DNA of 64,000 nt from assembly GCA_030604735.1 (NCBI GenBank), contig JAUVVG010000001.1:62001-126000 (forward strand). The letters run 5' to 3'. The position numbers and the translations under genes are program-made. Positions 12,782-22,805 of this stretch are shown here, one piece after another (within the stretch, counting starts at the first letter, position 1; every line of letters begins with the position of its first letter). Below the pieces are notes generated by a model, which worked only from the letters and a program-made list of their open reading frames with translations, had not been told where the DNA came from and made no database searches. This stretch comes from Azoarcus sp. Lineage in GTDB: Bacteria; Pseudomonadota; Gammaproteobacteria; Burkholderiales; Rhodocyclaceae.

Positions 12782-12809
12782 AGTACGGGCGCCTGATGGC
12801 GCCCGTACT
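12782..12809 (+). terminator. Hairpin after yccA
   Basis: A perfect 12-bp stem (AGTACGGGCGCC at 12782-12793 and its complement at 12798-12809) with a TGAT loop. No T-run follows, so termination may be incomplete or need help. Confidence 0.65.
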
Positions 12810-12909
12810 GCGTCAACGCGCGGTTTCCGGGGCGGCGAGAAATGCACGGGCTGCGTCGCGCCAGCCGTAACGGGTACAATGGCCGACTTTCATGCAAGGG
12901 AAAGGGAAG

Positions 12910-13878
12910 ATGAAAACCTCCTTTCTGGATTTCGAACAACCGATCGCCGACCTGGTCGCGAAGATCGAGCAACTACGCTTTGTCCAGGATGATCCGGCGG
13001 TAGACATCTCCGGCGAGATCGCCCGCCTCGAGGCGAAATGCCAGTCCTTGACCAAGGATTTGTACGCCAAGCTCACGCCTTGGCAGATCGCCCAGGTCGC
13101 ACGTCACCCGCAGCGACCCTATACCCTCGACTATGCGCGGCATGTGTTCACGGATTTCGAGGAGTTGCACGGGGATCGCTCGTTTGCCGACGACAAGGCC
13201 ATCATCGGCGGTCTGGCACGATTCAACGGTCAGAGTTGTGTCGTGATCGGCCATCAGAAAGGCCGCGATACCAAGGAAAAGATTCTTCGCAACTTCGGCA
13301 TGCCGCGGCCGGAAGGCTACCGCAAGGCGCTCAGACTGATGCGCTTGGCCGAGAAGTTCAACCTTCCCGTGTTCACCTTCGTCGACACACCGGGCGCCTA
13401 TCCGGGGATCGGGGCCGAGGAGCGGGGCCAGTCCGAGGCCATCGGTCACAATCTCTATGTGATGGCCGAACTCAAGGTGCCTATCATCTCGACCATCATC
13501 GGCGAGGGCGGATCGGGCGGGGCGCTGGCGATCGCGGTCGGCGACCAAGTGTTGATGTTGCAGTATTCGACCTACTCGGTGATTTCGCCCGAGGGCTGCG
13601 CATCGATTCTGTGGAAAAGCGCGGAGAAGGCCTCGATCGCTGCCGAAGCGATGGGGATTACCGCAGCCCGCTTGAAGTCGCTCGGCTTGGTGGACAAGGT
13701 GGTCGGCGAGCCGGTCGGGGGAGCACACCGCGACTACCGCGAAATGGCGTCGAATCTGAAAAAAGCCTTGCAGGACGCATTGCGCCAGGTGGCCGACCTG
13801 TCGCCGACCGAACTCGTAGACAAGCGCTATGAGCGGCTGATGAGTCATGGCCGGTTCAAGGATCAGGACGCAGCCTGA
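12910..13878 (+). CDS. accA: Acetyl-CoA carboxylase carboxyltransferase subunit alpha
   Basis: Subunit of the first committed enzyme of fatty acid synthesis; with AccD it transfers the carboxyl group from biotin to acetyl-CoA. The 322-residue protein has the typical N-terminal helical region and the crotonase-like core with [17 protein letters not shown] and [15 protein letters not shown]. The ATG at 12910 lies behind a purine-rich AAGGGAAAGGGAAG stretch. A TACAAT hexamer at 12875-12880 is a candidate -10 box. The tilS start codon lies inside its last codons. Confidence 0.96.
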   Translation: MKTSFLDFEQPIADLVAKIEQLRFVQDDPAVDISGEIARLEAKCQSLTKDLYAKLTPWQIAQVARHPQRPYTLDYARHVFTDFEELHGDRSFADDKAIIGGLARFNGQSCVVIGHQKGRDTKEKILRNFGMPRPEGYRKALRLMRLAEKFNLPVFTFVDTPGAYPGIGAEERGQSEAIGHNLYVMAELKVPIISTIIGEGGSGGALAIAVGDQVLMLQYSTYSVISPEGCASILWKSAEKASIAAEAMGITAARLKSLGLVDKVVGEPVGGAHRDYREMASNLKKALQDALRQVADLSPTELVDKRYERLMSHGRFKDQDAA

Positions 13879-15190
13879 TCCTTGCCCGCTCGCGCTTGCT
13901 GCGGGCGAGGTCCTGTCCGAAGCGGGTATTGGCCCGGCAAGCCGGGTCTGCGTCGCCCTGAGCGGCGGGGTCGATTCGGTCGTCTTGCTGCACCTGCTGC
14001 TGCAGATGCGAAGCGAGTTCGGATATTCCCTGTCCGCGGCGCATGTCCATCATGGGCTGAGTCCGCACGCCGACCAGTGGCGTGCATTCTGCGAGCGCCT
14101 GTGTGCGGCGCTCGCGCTCCCTTTCGAGGCGTTCATGGTCGAGATCGATCGTGATGACCCGGCTGGTCTCGAGGCGGCCGCGCGCCACGCCCGGCAGGCA
14201 GCGTTGAACACGGTCGCGGCCGACTGGCTGGCTCTAGGCCATCATCGCGACGATCAGGCGGAGACGGTTCTGTTTCGTCTGCTGCGTGGGGCGGGGGTGC
14301 GCGGCGCCGCGGCAATGAAACGAGTCGATGCGGGGAAGGAAGGCGCTCCTGGGCGCATCCGGCCGTTGCTGGGGGTGGCGCGGGCCGACATTGTCGCCTT
14401 CGCGCGCGCTTCCGGTCTGAGCTGGGTCGATGACGAAAGCAATGCCGATCCGGGCTTCAGTCGCAACTTCCTGCGCCATCGGATCATGCCCGCTATCGGC
14501 GAGGCCTTTCCCGGTGCTGCGGCGACGCTGGCACGTGCCGCTGATAATTTCAGGGAGGCCGATGCCTTGCTCGATGCGCTGGCCGACATCGACCGGGCGC
14601 ATTGCGGCGGCGATGCACTCGATTACGAGGCTCTCATGGGCCTGGACGATGCGCGTCTCGCCAACCTGCTCCGCAATATGGCGATGCGCCTGGATGTCCG
14701 GCCGCCGTCGCGGGTGAGGTTGGTCGAGGTGATGCGACAACTGCGAGAAAGCGGCGGACGACCGCTGTCGGTGTCTGTCGGGGAGGTCGCCTGTCGTGTC
14801 TATCGGGGACGGGTCAGGCTGGAACGGATCGACATTACCGATCTCGCGCCGGCCAGATGGTCCGGCGAAACGCGTCTGCCGTGGGGAAGCGGCAGCGTAC
14901 GGTTCGATCGTGTCACTGGCGCGGGGATTGGTCTGACCGTGCTCGAGACGGCTGCCGCAGTGGAGTTGGTCGCCCCGTGGGCGGGCCTGGCGCTGCGTCC
15001 CGCGTCAGGTCGGCCGCGCCAGAGGTTCAAGAAGCTGTGTCAGGCGCACGGCATCCCGTCCTGGCTCAGAACGCGTTTGCCGGTGCTGCGTGCCGGGGAG
15101 CGGGCCCTGTGGATCGCCGAGCTGGGCGTTTCGGCCGATCATCGTTGCCAGCCTGGCGAGCCAGGCATCGTGCCGGTATGGGAAACCTGA
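13847..15190 (+). CDS. tilS: tRNA(Ile)-lysidine synthase
   Basis: Adds lysine to C34 of tRNA-Ile(CAU), converting it to an AUA reader; essential in most bacteria. The PP-loop ATP pyrophosphatase motif SGGVDS is at residues 39-44, followed by HVHHGL and the [19 protein letters not shown] signature, then a helical domain and a C-terminal domain with [23 protein letters not shown]-like sequence. The 447-residue length is normal. The ATG at 13847 overlaps accA by 32 bases, which suggests translational coupling; the exact start is less sure than the product. Confidence 0.94.
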   Translation: MAGSRIRTQPDPCPLALAAGEVLSEAGIGPASRVCVALSGGVDSVVLLHLLLQMRSEFGYSLSAAHVHHGLSPHADQWRAFCERLCAALALPFEAFMVEIDRDDPAGLEAAARHARQAALNTVAADWLALGHHRDDQAETVLFRLLRGAGVRGAAAMKRVDAGKEGAPGRIRPLLGVARADIVAFARASGLSWVDDESNADPGFSRNFLRHRIMPAIGEAFPGAAATLARAADNFREADALLDALADIDRAHCGGDALDYEALMGLDDARLANLLRNMAMRLDVRPPSRVRLVEVMRQLRESGGRPLSVSVGEVACRVYRGRVRLERIDITDLAPARWSGETRLPWGSGSVRFDRVTGAGIGLTVLETAAAVELVAPWAGLALRPASGRPRQRFKKLCQAHGIPSWLRTRLPVLRAGERALWIAELGVSADHRCQPGEPGIVPVWET

Positions 15191-15245
15191 GGGAAATCTG
15201 AGCAGGCCGCGCGGCCGGCAGTAGGGTGCGCTCCTGGCTTGGATG

Positions 15246-15851
15246 TCAGACTGGATTGTCTTTGAGAAGACGCGCGAGTTCGACCGCCGAGCGGACCGCC
15301 ATTTTTTCGAATACCTTGGAGCGATGGGCTTCGACCGTGCGCATCGAGATGTTCAGTTCGTCGGCGATCACCTTGTTCAGCTTGCCGGCCAGGATCAGTT
15401 CCATGACTTCGCGCTCGCGCGCGGTCAGTCGGGCGAGGCGCTCGCTGACCGCCTCGTGCTGACTCAGCGCAAGCCGCTGCTCGGCGTCCTTTTCCATGGC
15501 CCGGATCACGATCGCGACCAGGTCGCTGTCGTTGAAGGGCTTCTCGATGAAATCGAAGGCGCCCTTCTTGAGCGCCGACACCGCCATCGGCACATCGCCG
15601 TGCCCGGTAATGAAGATCACCGGCAAGGTGTTGCCGCGGGCCCTGAGCACGTCGAAGCATTCCAGGCCGCTCATCGCATCCATCCGGATGTCGAGCACGA
15701 TGCAGCCAGCCCAATCCGGCTGCAGTGCGTCCAGGAAGGCGCGCGCACCATCCCAGGTTTGGCACGCTACCTTGCGGGTCTTGAGCAGCCATTGCAACGC
15801 GTCACGTATCGCGTCGTCGTCGTCGATGACATGGGCGCAGGCTTCATTCAT
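15246..15851 (-). CDS. dctR: FixJ/DctR-type response regulator
   Basis: A 201-residue two-domain regulator. The receiver domain has the acidic cluster DDDD near residue 10, phospho-acceptor Asp54 in IVLDIRM, Thr82 in FITGHGD and the Lys in EKPF. The C-terminal LuxR/FixJ helix-turn-helix is seen in LTAREREVMELI and ADELNISMRTVEAHRSKV. Its ATG overlaps the TGA of the sensor kinase gene (ATGA), so the pair is coupled. Because the pair faces a TRAP substrate-binding protein gene, DctSR-like control of C4-dicarboxylate uptake (known from Rhodobacter) is the best guess. Confidence 0.85.
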   Translation of the reverse strand: MNEACAHVIDDDDAIRDALQWLLKTRKVACQTWDGARAFLDALQPDWAGCIVLDIRMDAMSGLECFDVLRARGNTLPVIFITGHGDVPMAVSALKKGAFDFIEKPFNDSDLVAIVIRAMEKDAEQRLALSQHEAVSERLARLTAREREVMELILAGKLNKVIADELNISMRTVEAHRSKVFEKMAVRSAVELARLLKDNPV

Positions 15852-17824
15852 GAGGGCTCCTGATCGATCGGCAATGACAGGGTGAAGATCGTACCGCCAT
15901 CGGGGGCGATTTCGAAGCCGAGGCGGCCATGATGAAGCTCGGCGATCGATCGGCAGATGTTCAAGCCCATGCCCATGCCTTCCTGCTTGGTCGAGAAGAA
16001 AGGTTCGAACAGCCGCAGGGCCACCTCGGGTTCGATGCCGGGCCCCTGGTCGGCCACGCGCACGATGGCCTGTCCACCTTCCTCGCAGGTCGTGATGCGG
16101 ACGATGCGCCGCTCCGGTGGCGTGTTCGCCATCGCGTCCATCGCATTGCGCACCAGGTTGACGATCACTTGCTCGATCATGACCGGATCGGCTGCGACTT
16201 CCGGCAAACGGTCGTCCAGCTTGGTCAGCACCCGCATGCGTCGCTTGCGTGAATCCGCTTCGAGCAGGCCGACCGCATCGATGATGACCGCATTGACGTC
16301 GAGCGGCTCGCGCTTGGGTTCCGATCGCCGCACGAAATCGTGGACCCGGCGGATGATTTCGCCTGCGCGTCGTGCCTGGCGCGCGATCTTCTGGTGGATG
16401 TCCTGCAACTCCTCGATGTCGGTCACACCATCGGCCAGCCGGTTCAGGCAGCCATTGTTGTAACTCGTGATCGCGGCCAGGGGCTGGTTGAGTTCGTGTG
16501 CCAGCGTCGAGGCCATCTCGCCCATCGTGATCAGGCGCGAGGTCGCCTGCAGCCGTTCTTCCTGTTGTCTGGCCAGATCGCGGGCACGTTTCTGCTCGGT
16601 GATGTCCAGCATCGATCCCATCCAGCCGGCGTGGCGTCCCTCTGCGTCGATCAACGGCGCCTCATAGATCATTGTGTCGATGTGGGCGCCATCCTTGCGT
16701 CGCAGCTGCAGTTCCACCCCTTCACGCGGTGCGTTGCCGGCGAGGATCTGGTCGTGCACCTCCAGCGTGCGGTCGATATGCTCCGGGTCCCAGTAGGGCA
16801 TAGGCGGCAAGCGGTTGATCAGCTCGGCCTCGCTGAAGCCGACCATGCGGCAGAACGCCGGATTGACATAGGTGATCCGGCCTTCCAGGTCGCGTGCGCG
16901 CAACCCGGTCAGCAGCGAGTCTTCCATCGCCTTGCGGAACAAGGTCTCGCCTCGCAGCGCCTGCTCGGCGGCCTGGCGGCGCGCCAGTTGCAGTCTAAGC
17001 TGCCACAGACTCCAGACGATGATGCCACCCAGCAGCACGATGGAGGCGATCAGCAGCATCGGTATCCAGCGCATGTCGCCTTCATAGGCGGTGATCTGCA
17101 GGCGCAGGCCATGGCCGGGCGGGTCGAAGGCCATCGTGTAGCGTTGGCGGTCGGATACCGGGGCGACCTTGGACTTGGCCGCGATCTCGGCGCCGTCCGG
17201 ATCGAGCACGCTGACCCGGTAGCGTTCGGAGAACCACCACGGCAGCTCGCGGATGATCAGGGCCTGCAGCGAATAGACACCGACCACTGCGCCTATCAGC
17301 CCTGCCTCGGTGTAGGTCGGGACATGGACCTCGAAATGATGGCCACCACCGGCGACCTCGTAGGCCGGGCTGTAGACCGGGCGCCCGATGCTGCGGGCGA
17401 GCCTGTACACCGAGCGCGCCGGCACCGTGCCGCGTGACTCGCCGATCAGGTGGTCGTCACTCAGGGGCGGCAGCGCCCCGATGATGTCACCCGCCTGGTC
17501 CAGCCAGATGATGCGGACCAGTCCGCTGTCCGAGCGCAGCAACTGCCGCAGTTGCGCATCGGTCTGGAGCGAGATCTGTGGGCTCACCAGTTCCGGACCG
17601 AGCTGCCCGAGCTGGGTTGCGTTGCGGTCGAGGTGAAACTGAAGGTTCTGCTCCATCCACAGTACGTCGCTGATCAGGGTGGCGCGTTGAGACTCCTCGT
17701 CATGTACACGGGTCAGCCAGACCAGCAGCGTGAGCAGGAGCAGGAACAGCACCAGCGACAGTGCGGGTAGTCTGAGTGTCCACGCAGAGGTGCCAGCGGG
17801 TGGGTGGGGGAGGCTATTTTCCAT
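15848..17824 (-). CDS. dctS: PAS-domain sensor histidine kinase (DctS/FixL-like)
   Basis: A 658-residue membrane kinase. A transmembrane helix at about 17-37 and a second near residue 270 enclose a periplasmic sensor domain of about 220 residues. A PAS domain with PAC follows (RDLEGRITYVNPAFCRMVGFS), then a HisKA domain with the phospho-acceptor in LAHELNQPLAAITSYNN, and the HATPase_c domain with DQGPGI and GMGMGLNICRSI. The start at 17824 (MENSLPHPP) is preferred; the frame stays open for another 347 codons upstream, but that is antisense to dctP. Ligand specificity is inferred from the neighbour. Confidence 0.85.
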   Translation of the reverse strand: MENSLPHPPAGTSAWTLRLPALSLVLFLLLLTLLVWLTRVHDEESQRATLISDVLWMEQNLQFHLDRNATQLGQLGPELVSPQISLQTDAQLRQLLRSDSGLVRIIWLDQAGDIIGALPPLSDDHLIGESRGTVPARSVYRLARSIGRPVYSPAYEVAGGGHHFEVHVPTYTEAGLIGAVVGVYSLQALIIRELPWWFSERYRVSVLDPDGAEIAAKSKVAPVSDRQRYTMAFDPPGHGLRLQITAYEGDMRWIPMLLIASIVLLGGIIVWSLWQLRLQLARRQAAEQALRGETLFRKAMEDSLLTGLRARDLEGRITYVNPAFCRMVGFSEAELINRLPPMPYWDPEHIDRTLEVHDQILAGNAPREGVELQLRRKDGAHIDTMIYEAPLIDAEGRHAGWMGSMLDITEQKRARDLARQQEERLQATSRLITMGEMASTLAHELNQPLAAITSYNNGCLNRLADGVTDIEELQDIHQKIARQARRAGEIIRRVHDFVRRSEPKREPLDVNAVIIDAVGLLEADSRKRRMRVLTKLDDRLPEVAADPVMIEQVIVNLVRNAMDAMANTPPERRIVRITTCEEGGQAIVRVADQGPGIEPEVALRLFEPFFSTKQEGMGMGLNICRSIAELHHGRLGFEIAPDGGTIFTLSLPIDQEPS

Positions 17825-17938
17825 CGGCGGTCCTGATGGTCCACAATACCGTTTCGGACAGGGCGGATCGCATGCCCCAGCGCTTGCAGGTCCGGCCGGG
17901 AGCCGGGGGTGAGGCGATCTGCAGTGGAGACGAGTCGA

Positions 17939-18946
17939 ATGAAGTATCGCATGTTGTCGTGGCTGTTTGCGCTGATGGTCGGACTCGTCGGGTCGGCAGC
18001 GGCTTCGGACCCGATCGTGATCCGTTTCAGTCATGTGGTCGCGCCCGATACGCCTAAAGGCAAGGCGGCCGATTACTTCAAGCAGCGGGCCGAGGCGCTT
18101 ACCGAAGGGCGGGTCAGGGTCGAGGTCTATCCCAACAGCACGCTTTACAAGGACCGCGAGGAGATGGAAGCGCTCCAGCTCGGTGCGGTGCAGATGCTGG
18201 CGCCGTCGCTGGCGAAGTTCGGGGTGCTCGGAGTTGCCGAGTTCGAAGTCTTCGACCTGCCCTTCATCTTCGATGACGCCGAGGCGCTGGCCAAGGTGAC
18301 GCGCGGGCCAATAGGGCGGCGCCTGCTCGCATCGCTGGAGCCGCGCGGGATCAAGGGGCTGGCGTTCTGGGACAACGGATTCAAGTCGTTCTCGGCGAAC
18401 ACGCCGATTCACGGGCCGGCCGACCTGATCGGCAAGCGCATGCGCATCCAGCCTTCGAAGGTGCTGGAAACCCAGATGCAGGCCCTCGGCGCGGTGCCGC
18501 ACATGATGGCCTTCTCCGAAGTGTACGACGCCTTGCGCATCGGCATCGTCGACGGAACCGAGAACCCGCATTCGAATCTCTATACACAACGTATGCATGA
18601 GGTGCAGCCCTACATCACGCTGACCGACCACGGTTATCTCGGCTATGCCGTGATCACCAGCAAGAAGTTCTGGGACGGCCTGCCGCGAGGCATCCGTCGC
18701 CAGCTCGAACAGGCGATGCGTGAAGCCAGTGATTTCGCGAACCGGATCGCACGCGAGGAGAACGAACGCGCCATCGCAGCGGTGCGTGCGGCCGGCACCA
18801 CCGAGATCGTCGAACTGGATGCGGTCGGCCGGGAGGCGTTCAAGCGCGCCTTGCTGCCGGTGCACGGCGCAATGGCGGAACGGATAGGCGTGAAGCTGAT
18901 CGAAGCGATCTATCGTGAAACCGGTTTCGATCCGAACGCGTTCTGA
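17939..18946 (+). CDS. dctP: TRAP transporter substrate-binding protein, DctP family
   Basis: A 335-residue periplasmic protein with a signal peptide (MKYRMLSWLFALMVGLVGSAAA) and the DctP fold: IRFSHVVAPDTPKG, the LPFIFDD loop, KGLAFWDNGFK and the GTENPHSNLY region near residue 205 that forms part of the acid-binding site. The ATG at 17939 has GGAG 9 bases upstream. It is divergent from dctSR. The membrane subunits DctQ and DctM are absent: ndk follows after a large inverted repeat. It may serve a transporter encoded elsewhere or act as the ligand-sensing partner of DctS. Confidence 0.88.
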   Translation: MKYRMLSWLFALMVGLVGSAAASDPIVIRFSHVVAPDTPKGKAADYFKQRAEALTEGRVRVEVYPNSTLYKDREEMEALQLGAVQMLAPSLAKFGVLGVAEFEVFDLPFIFDDAEALAKVTRGPIGRRLLASLEPRGIKGLAFWDNGFKSFSANTPIHGPADLIGKRMRIQPSKVLETQMQALGAVPHMMAFSEVYDALRIGIVDGTENPHSNLYTQRMHEVQPYITLTDHGYLGYAVITSKKFWDGLPRGIRRQLEQAMREASDFANRIAREENERAIAAVRAAGTTEIVELDAVGREAFKRALLPVHGAMAERIGVKLIEAIYRETGFDPNAF

Positions 18947-18971
18947 GTGGCGGTAATGGTCCGGCGGACTA

Positions 18972-19036
18972 GCGGGACGCCGGTGATGGGCTTTTTTCCT
19001 GTCGCCCCGGAAAGATGCTCGCCACCGGCGTCCCGC
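18972..19036. repeat. Long-loop inverted repeat after dctP
   Basis: A perfect 14-base arm (18972-18985) is repeated as its complement at 19023-19036. The 37-base loop holds a second short stem (GGGC at 18988-18991, GCCC at 19004-19007) and a run of six T. It is probably the 3' end of the dctP transcript, but the T-run sits inside the loop rather than after the stem, so it is not a standard terminator. Confidence 0.55.
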
Positions 19037-19174
19037 GCCAGGGGGCGGGACCGTTGCGTGGGTCGCCGCCTTCCCGGGGGTGCCCTGCGCTGCGCTGTTT
19101 TAGCGATGGGCGAGCAGACCTGTTAAACTACAACGTTTTATTTCTTTGTCCAGCCTAAACCGGAGATTCACCAG

Positions 19175-19600
19175 ATGGCTATCGAGCGTACCCTTTCCAT
19201 CATCAAACCCGATGCCGTTGCGAAGAACGTGATCGGCAAGATCTACCAGCGTTTCGAAGACGCCGGTCTCAAGGTCATCGCCGCGCGCATGGCCCACCTG
19301 TCCGAACAGGAAGCCGGCCAGTTCTACGCAGTGCACAAGGAGCGTCCCTTCTTCAAGGATCTGGTCTCATTCATGATCTCCGGTCCGGTGATGATCCAGG
19401 TGCTCGAGGGCGAGGGCGCGATCGCCAAGAACCGTGAGCTGATGGGCGCGACCGACCCGAAGAAGGCGGACGCCGGCACGATCCGTGCGGATTTCGCCGA
19501 CTCTATCGATGCCAATGCGGTCCACGGCTCGGATGCAGCCGAAACCGCCGCGGTCGAGATCGCGTTCTTCTTCCCGCAGATGAACGTCTATTCCCGCTGA
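19175..19600 (+). CDS. ndk: Nucleoside diphosphate kinase
   Basis: Balances nucleoside triphosphate pools by passing phosphate from ATP through a phosphohistidine. The 141-residue protein shows [12 protein letters not shown] at the N terminus and NAVHGSD with active His117. GGAG lies upstream of the ATG. It begins the conserved ndk-rlmN-pilF-rodZ-ispG-hisS run. Confidence 0.97.
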   Translation: MAIERTLSIIKPDAVAKNVIGKIYQRFEDAGLKVIAARMAHLSEQEAGQFYAVHKERPFFKDLVSFMISGPVMIQVLEGEGAIAKNRELMGATDPKKADAGTIRADFADSIDANAVHGSDAAETAAVEIAFFFPQMNVYSR

Positions 19601-19657
19601 GCGAATGAAACGCGGCCGCCCCGTTCACCCGGGTCGGCCACGGAAAACGGATACGGG

Positions 19658-20818
19658 ATGAACACACCGGTCAATCTCCTCGACTTCGATCAGGACGGAC
19701 TCGTCGCCTGGTTCGCCGAGCGCGGCGAGAAGCCTTTTCGCGCGCGTCAGGTCATGCGCTGGCTGCACCGTGAGGGCTGCGACGATTTCACTGCGATGAC
19801 CGATGTCGCGAAGAGCCTCAGGGCGCGCCTGCAGGCCGAGGCCTGCGTTCGCTCGCCCAGTCCGATCCGCGATTCGGTGTCCAGCGACGGCACCCGCAAG
19901 TGGCTGCTCGACGTCGGCAACGCCAATGCGGTGGAGACGGTGTTCATTCCCGAGGCTTCGCGCGGTACGCTGTGCATTTCGTCCCAGGCCGGTTGCGCGC
20001 TGGACTGCGCCTTCTGCTCGACCGGCAAGCAGGGCTTCAACCGCAATCTTAGTGCAGGTGAGATCATCGGCCAGCTGTGGCTCGCCAACCGGCTCCTCGG
20101 CGCGGCCCGCGATGTCGCACCTGGCGCGAGCCTGGAGCAGGGCGGCGAGTCCGCAGGTGATCTTGAGGGTGAGCCGGACAGCGGCCGCATGATCAGCAAT
20201 GTCGTGATGATGGGCATGGGCGAGCCGCTCGCCAATTACGAGAACGTGGTCACGGCGCTACGCCTGATGCTCGATGATCATGCCTACGGGTTGTCGCGGC
20301 GGCGGGTGACGGTGTCGACATCGGGCATCGTGCCGGCGATCGATCGTCTGCGCGAAGACTGCCCGGTCGCGCTGGCGGTTTCGCTGCATGCGCCAGACGA
20401 CGCCTTGCGTGACCAACTCGTTCCAATCAACATCAAGTATCCCTTGCGCGAGTTGATGGCGGCCTGTGTCCGCTATCTGGATCGCGCCCCGCGTGATTTC
20501 GTTACCTTCGAGTATGTGATGCTCGACGGCATCAACGACTCGGATGCGCATGCAAGGGCATTGGTCGCACTGGTGCGCGATGTGCCCTGCAAGTTCAACC
20601 TGATACCGTTCAACCCGTTCCCGGGCTCGGCGTTCCGGCGCTCGGGCAGCGACAGGATTCGGCGCTTTGCCGGCATTCTGATCGATGCCGGCATCGTGAC
20701 CACCACCCGCAAGACCCGGGGCGAGGACGTCGATGCCGCCTGCGGCCAGCTTGCCGGTCAGGTGCAGGACAAGACCCGCCGCACCATCCGTCTCGAAAAC
20801 CTGAGGGAAGCGCGTTGA
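19658..20818 (+). CDS. rlmN: Dual-specificity 23S rRNA/tRNA A2-methyltransferase RlmN
   Basis: A radical-SAM methyltransferase that methylates A2503 of 23S rRNA and A37 of some tRNAs. The CxxxCxxC cluster motif is at Cys113, Cys117 and Cys120 ([12 protein letters not shown]). [14 protein letters not shown] and the C-terminal [13 protein letters not shown] with its catalytic cysteine are intact. A linker of about 25 residues ([13 protein letters not shown] region) lies between the cluster and GMGEP. Its TGA overlaps the pilF ATG. Confidence 0.96.
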   Translation: MNTPVNLLDFDQDGLVAWFAERGEKPFRARQVMRWLHREGCDDFTAMTDVAKSLRARLQAEACVRSPSPIRDSVSSDGTRKWLLDVGNANAVETVFIPEASRGTLCISSQAGCALDCAFCSTGKQGFNRNLSAGEIIGQLWLANRLLGAARDVAPGASLEQGGESAGDLEGEPDSGRMISNVVMMGMGEPLANYENVVTALRLMLDDHAYGLSRRRVTVSTSGIVPAIDRLREDCPVALAVSLHAPDDALRDQLVPINIKYPLRELMAACVRYLDRAPRDFVTFEYVMLDGINDSDAHARALVALVRDVPCKFNLIPFNPFPGSAFRRSGSDRIRRFAGILIDAGIVTTTRKTRGEDVDAACGQLAGQVQDKTRRTIRLENLREAR

Positions 20819-21627
20819 TGAGCAAGACATCGGTGAGACTGATGATTCCATTGTGCCTGGCCTTGCTGGGTGGCTGCGCGACGCTGCCAGGGGGGGGCGA
20901 AGGGACCTCTGCGACCACCGCCGACCGTCCGTTGCTCGATCAGAACCCGAGCAATGCCGCCCAGGCCCGGGCCAAGATCAACGTCGAGCTCGGGACCGCT
21001 TATTTCGAGGTCGGGCGCTTCGATGTCGCGCTCGACGAGGCGCGTGCCGCCTTGTCGCACAGCCCCGGCTATGCGCCGGCCTTCCACTTGATGGGGCTGG
21101 TGTATATGTTCGTCGGCGATACCGAGGCGTCGCGCGACTACTTCCAGCGGGCATTGCGGGTGGCGCCGAATGACCCGGATTTCAACAACAGCTTCGGCTG
21201 GTTTCTGTGTGGTGTCGGCGAAGAGCAGGAAGGCCTGCGCCGGCTCGCGCTGGCCGCGCGCAATCCTTATTACCGCCATGCTACCCGCCCCTATACCAAT
21301 GCCGGTTTGTGTTACCTGCGCCTGAACGACGATGACGGCGCACGCGAGCAGTTCCGGCGGGCGGTGATGATGGATCCGAGCAATGGCCGTGCCCTTTATC
21401 ATCTGGCAGAGATCGATTACCGCCTTGGAAACCTGGATTCGGCGCGAACGCTGTTGGTGCAGTTGCACCAGCAGCAGGATCCGACCGCCGAGTCGGTCTG
21501 GTTGGGGGTGCGCACCGAACGCCGTCTCGGCAACCGTGCCGCAGAGGCCAGCTATGCAGCCCAGTTGAGTGGGCGTTTTGACGATTCGCCGGAATACCGG
21601 CTCATGATGCAGGGAAATTTCGAGTGA
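20818..21627 (+). CDS. pilF: Type IV pilus biogenesis/stability lipoprotein PilF (PilW)
   Basis: A 269-residue outer-membrane lipoprotein that pilots the PilQ secretin and stabilises pili. The signal peptide ends in a lipobox LLGGC with Cys20. Six TPR-like repeats follow, for example in LGTAYFEVGRFDVALDEARAAL and AGLCYLRLNDDDGAREQFRRAV. It overlaps rlmN (TGATG) and is overlapped in turn by the rodZ-like gene, so the three are coupled. Confidence 0.9.
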   Translation: MSKTSVRLMIPLCLALLGGCATLPGGGEGTSATTADRPLLDQNPSNAAQARAKINVELGTAYFEVGRFDVALDEARAALSHSPGYAPAFHLMGLVYMFVGDTEASRDYFQRALRVAPNDPDFNNSFGWFLCGVGEEQEGLRRLALAARNPYYRHATRPYTNAGLCYLRLNDDDGAREQFRRAVMMDPSNGRALYHLAEIDYRLGNLDSARTLLVQLHQQQDPTAESVWLGVRTERRLGNRAAEASYAAQLSGRFDDSPEYRLMMQGNFE

Positions 21628-22799
21628 GTGATCAAGAGCTGCAACAAGGTGGTTTCTCGCATGAAGCCGCCGCGCTGCCGACGATTGGCGATCTGCTCAG
21701 AAGGGCGCGCGAGGCGCGTGGCGAGTCGCCCGCCGATGTCGCGCACGCGCTGAAGCTGTCTCAGCGCCAGATCGAGGCCATGGAACTCGAACGCTTCGAC
21801 CTCTTGCCGGGGCCGGCTTTCGTGCGTGGGTTTCTGCGCAATTATTCACGCTATCTCGGCCTTCATCTGGACGACCAGATCGCGCAATTGCAGTTCGGCG
21901 AACCGGCACAGGTGGTGCGTCTGGCGCCGGTGACCAACGCGACCGGCGACATGCCGACCGGAGGCGGCGGGCAACGGCGTGTCGTGCGGCCGGCGATGGT
22001 TGTTGTGGTGGGCATGTTGGTCGTCTTGATCGCCGGATGGTATTTCGACTGGTTCGCGATGTCGGAAGTCGAGACGGTAGCGACTGCACCGCTCGCGACC
22101 GGAAGCGGGGCGCCGTCCGGGTCGAGCGCACCGCCTCCGCCGCGGCCTTCTTCCGCGACACCCATCCCGCCGCCGACGATGAGTGTTCCTTCAACGGCTA
22201 CGATGTCGGTGCCGGGCGCGGATACCGAGGCGCCCGTCGCTTCCAGGTTGGTCGAGGGTGTGCCGCAGTCCGAGTCGCCCACCGCCGAAGTCGCGTCCGA
22301 AGTCGAGGCCGAATCTTCGCTAGCCTCCACATCGCCCTTGCAGGCGAGTTCTTCGCAACCCGAGGCTGGCGCGACGCCTGCTCCGGGGGCTGATGCTGCT
22401 GCGGCCGGTGGCCCGGCTGGACAGATGTCTGCGACAGATCAAACCGCTGCCGCTTCTTCCTCCGACCCGTCGGTCGCCCAGGCAACTGCACTTGTCGCGC
22501 CACCCCCCGCGGCGACATCGCCCAATGTCGAGGTGGTCGGTGACCTGGCGGACGGTGAGGGAAGCCGGCTCGTGTTCAGCCTGCGTGGCGAGTCCTGGAT
22601 TCAGGTGCGGGATGGCGAAGGAGCGGCGCTGTTCACCGGCACCGGTGCGCCCGGTACGACCCGGATCGTGCAGGGCAAGCCTCCTTTCGCAATCGTGGTC
22701 GGTAATGCCGGCCTGGTGTCGGTCGAGTTCGATGGCGAACCGGTCGATCTCACCCCCCATATTCGCGGCAGCGGTGTCGCCCGCATGACGATCAGGTAA
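21624..22799 (+). CDS. rodZ: RodZ-like protein (HTH + transmembrane + DUF4115)
   Basis: A 391-residue cytoskeleton-linked membrane protein that in other bacteria joins MreB to the elongation machinery. Residues 18-95 form a Cro/CI-type helix-turn-helix, residues 122-144 a single membrane helix, then a 160-residue Ser/Pro/Ala/Thr-rich periplasmic spacer and a C-terminal DUF4115 domain (SRLVFSLRGESWIQVRDGEG). The start is a GTG at 21624 overlapping the pilF stop, with AGGGA upstream. The long low-complexity spacer is usual for the family. Confidence 0.88.
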   Translation: MSDQELQQGGFSHEAAALPTIGDLLRRAREARGESPADVAHALKLSQRQIEAMELERFDLLPGPAFVRGFLRNYSRYLGLHLDDQIAQLQFGEPAQVVRLAPVTNATGDMPTGGGGQRRVVRPAMVVVVGMLVVLIAGWYFDWFAMSEVETVATAPLATGSGAPSGSSAPPPPRPSSATPIPPPTMSVPSTATMSVPGADTEAPVASRLVEGVPQSESPTAEVASEVEAESSLASTSPLQASSSQPEAGATPAPGADAAAAGGPAGQMSATDQTAAASSSDPSVAQATALVAPPPAATSPNVEVVGDLADGEGSRLVFSLRGESWIQVRDGEGAALFTGTGAPGTTRIVQGKPPFAIVVGNAGLVSVEFDGEPVDLTPHIRGSGVARMTIR

Positions 22800-22805
22800 G
22801 CCGGG

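Noticed and set aside
15207-15220. GC palindrome GGCCGCGCGGCC between tilS and dctR
   Set aside because: A self-complementary GC run with no loop and no T-run; chance in a GC-rich genome is enough.
17825-18865. N-terminal extension of the sensor kinase frame to about 1005 residues
   Set aside because: The extra 347 codons are antisense to dctP, which has a clear signal peptide and family motifs; the sensor has a proper start at 17824.
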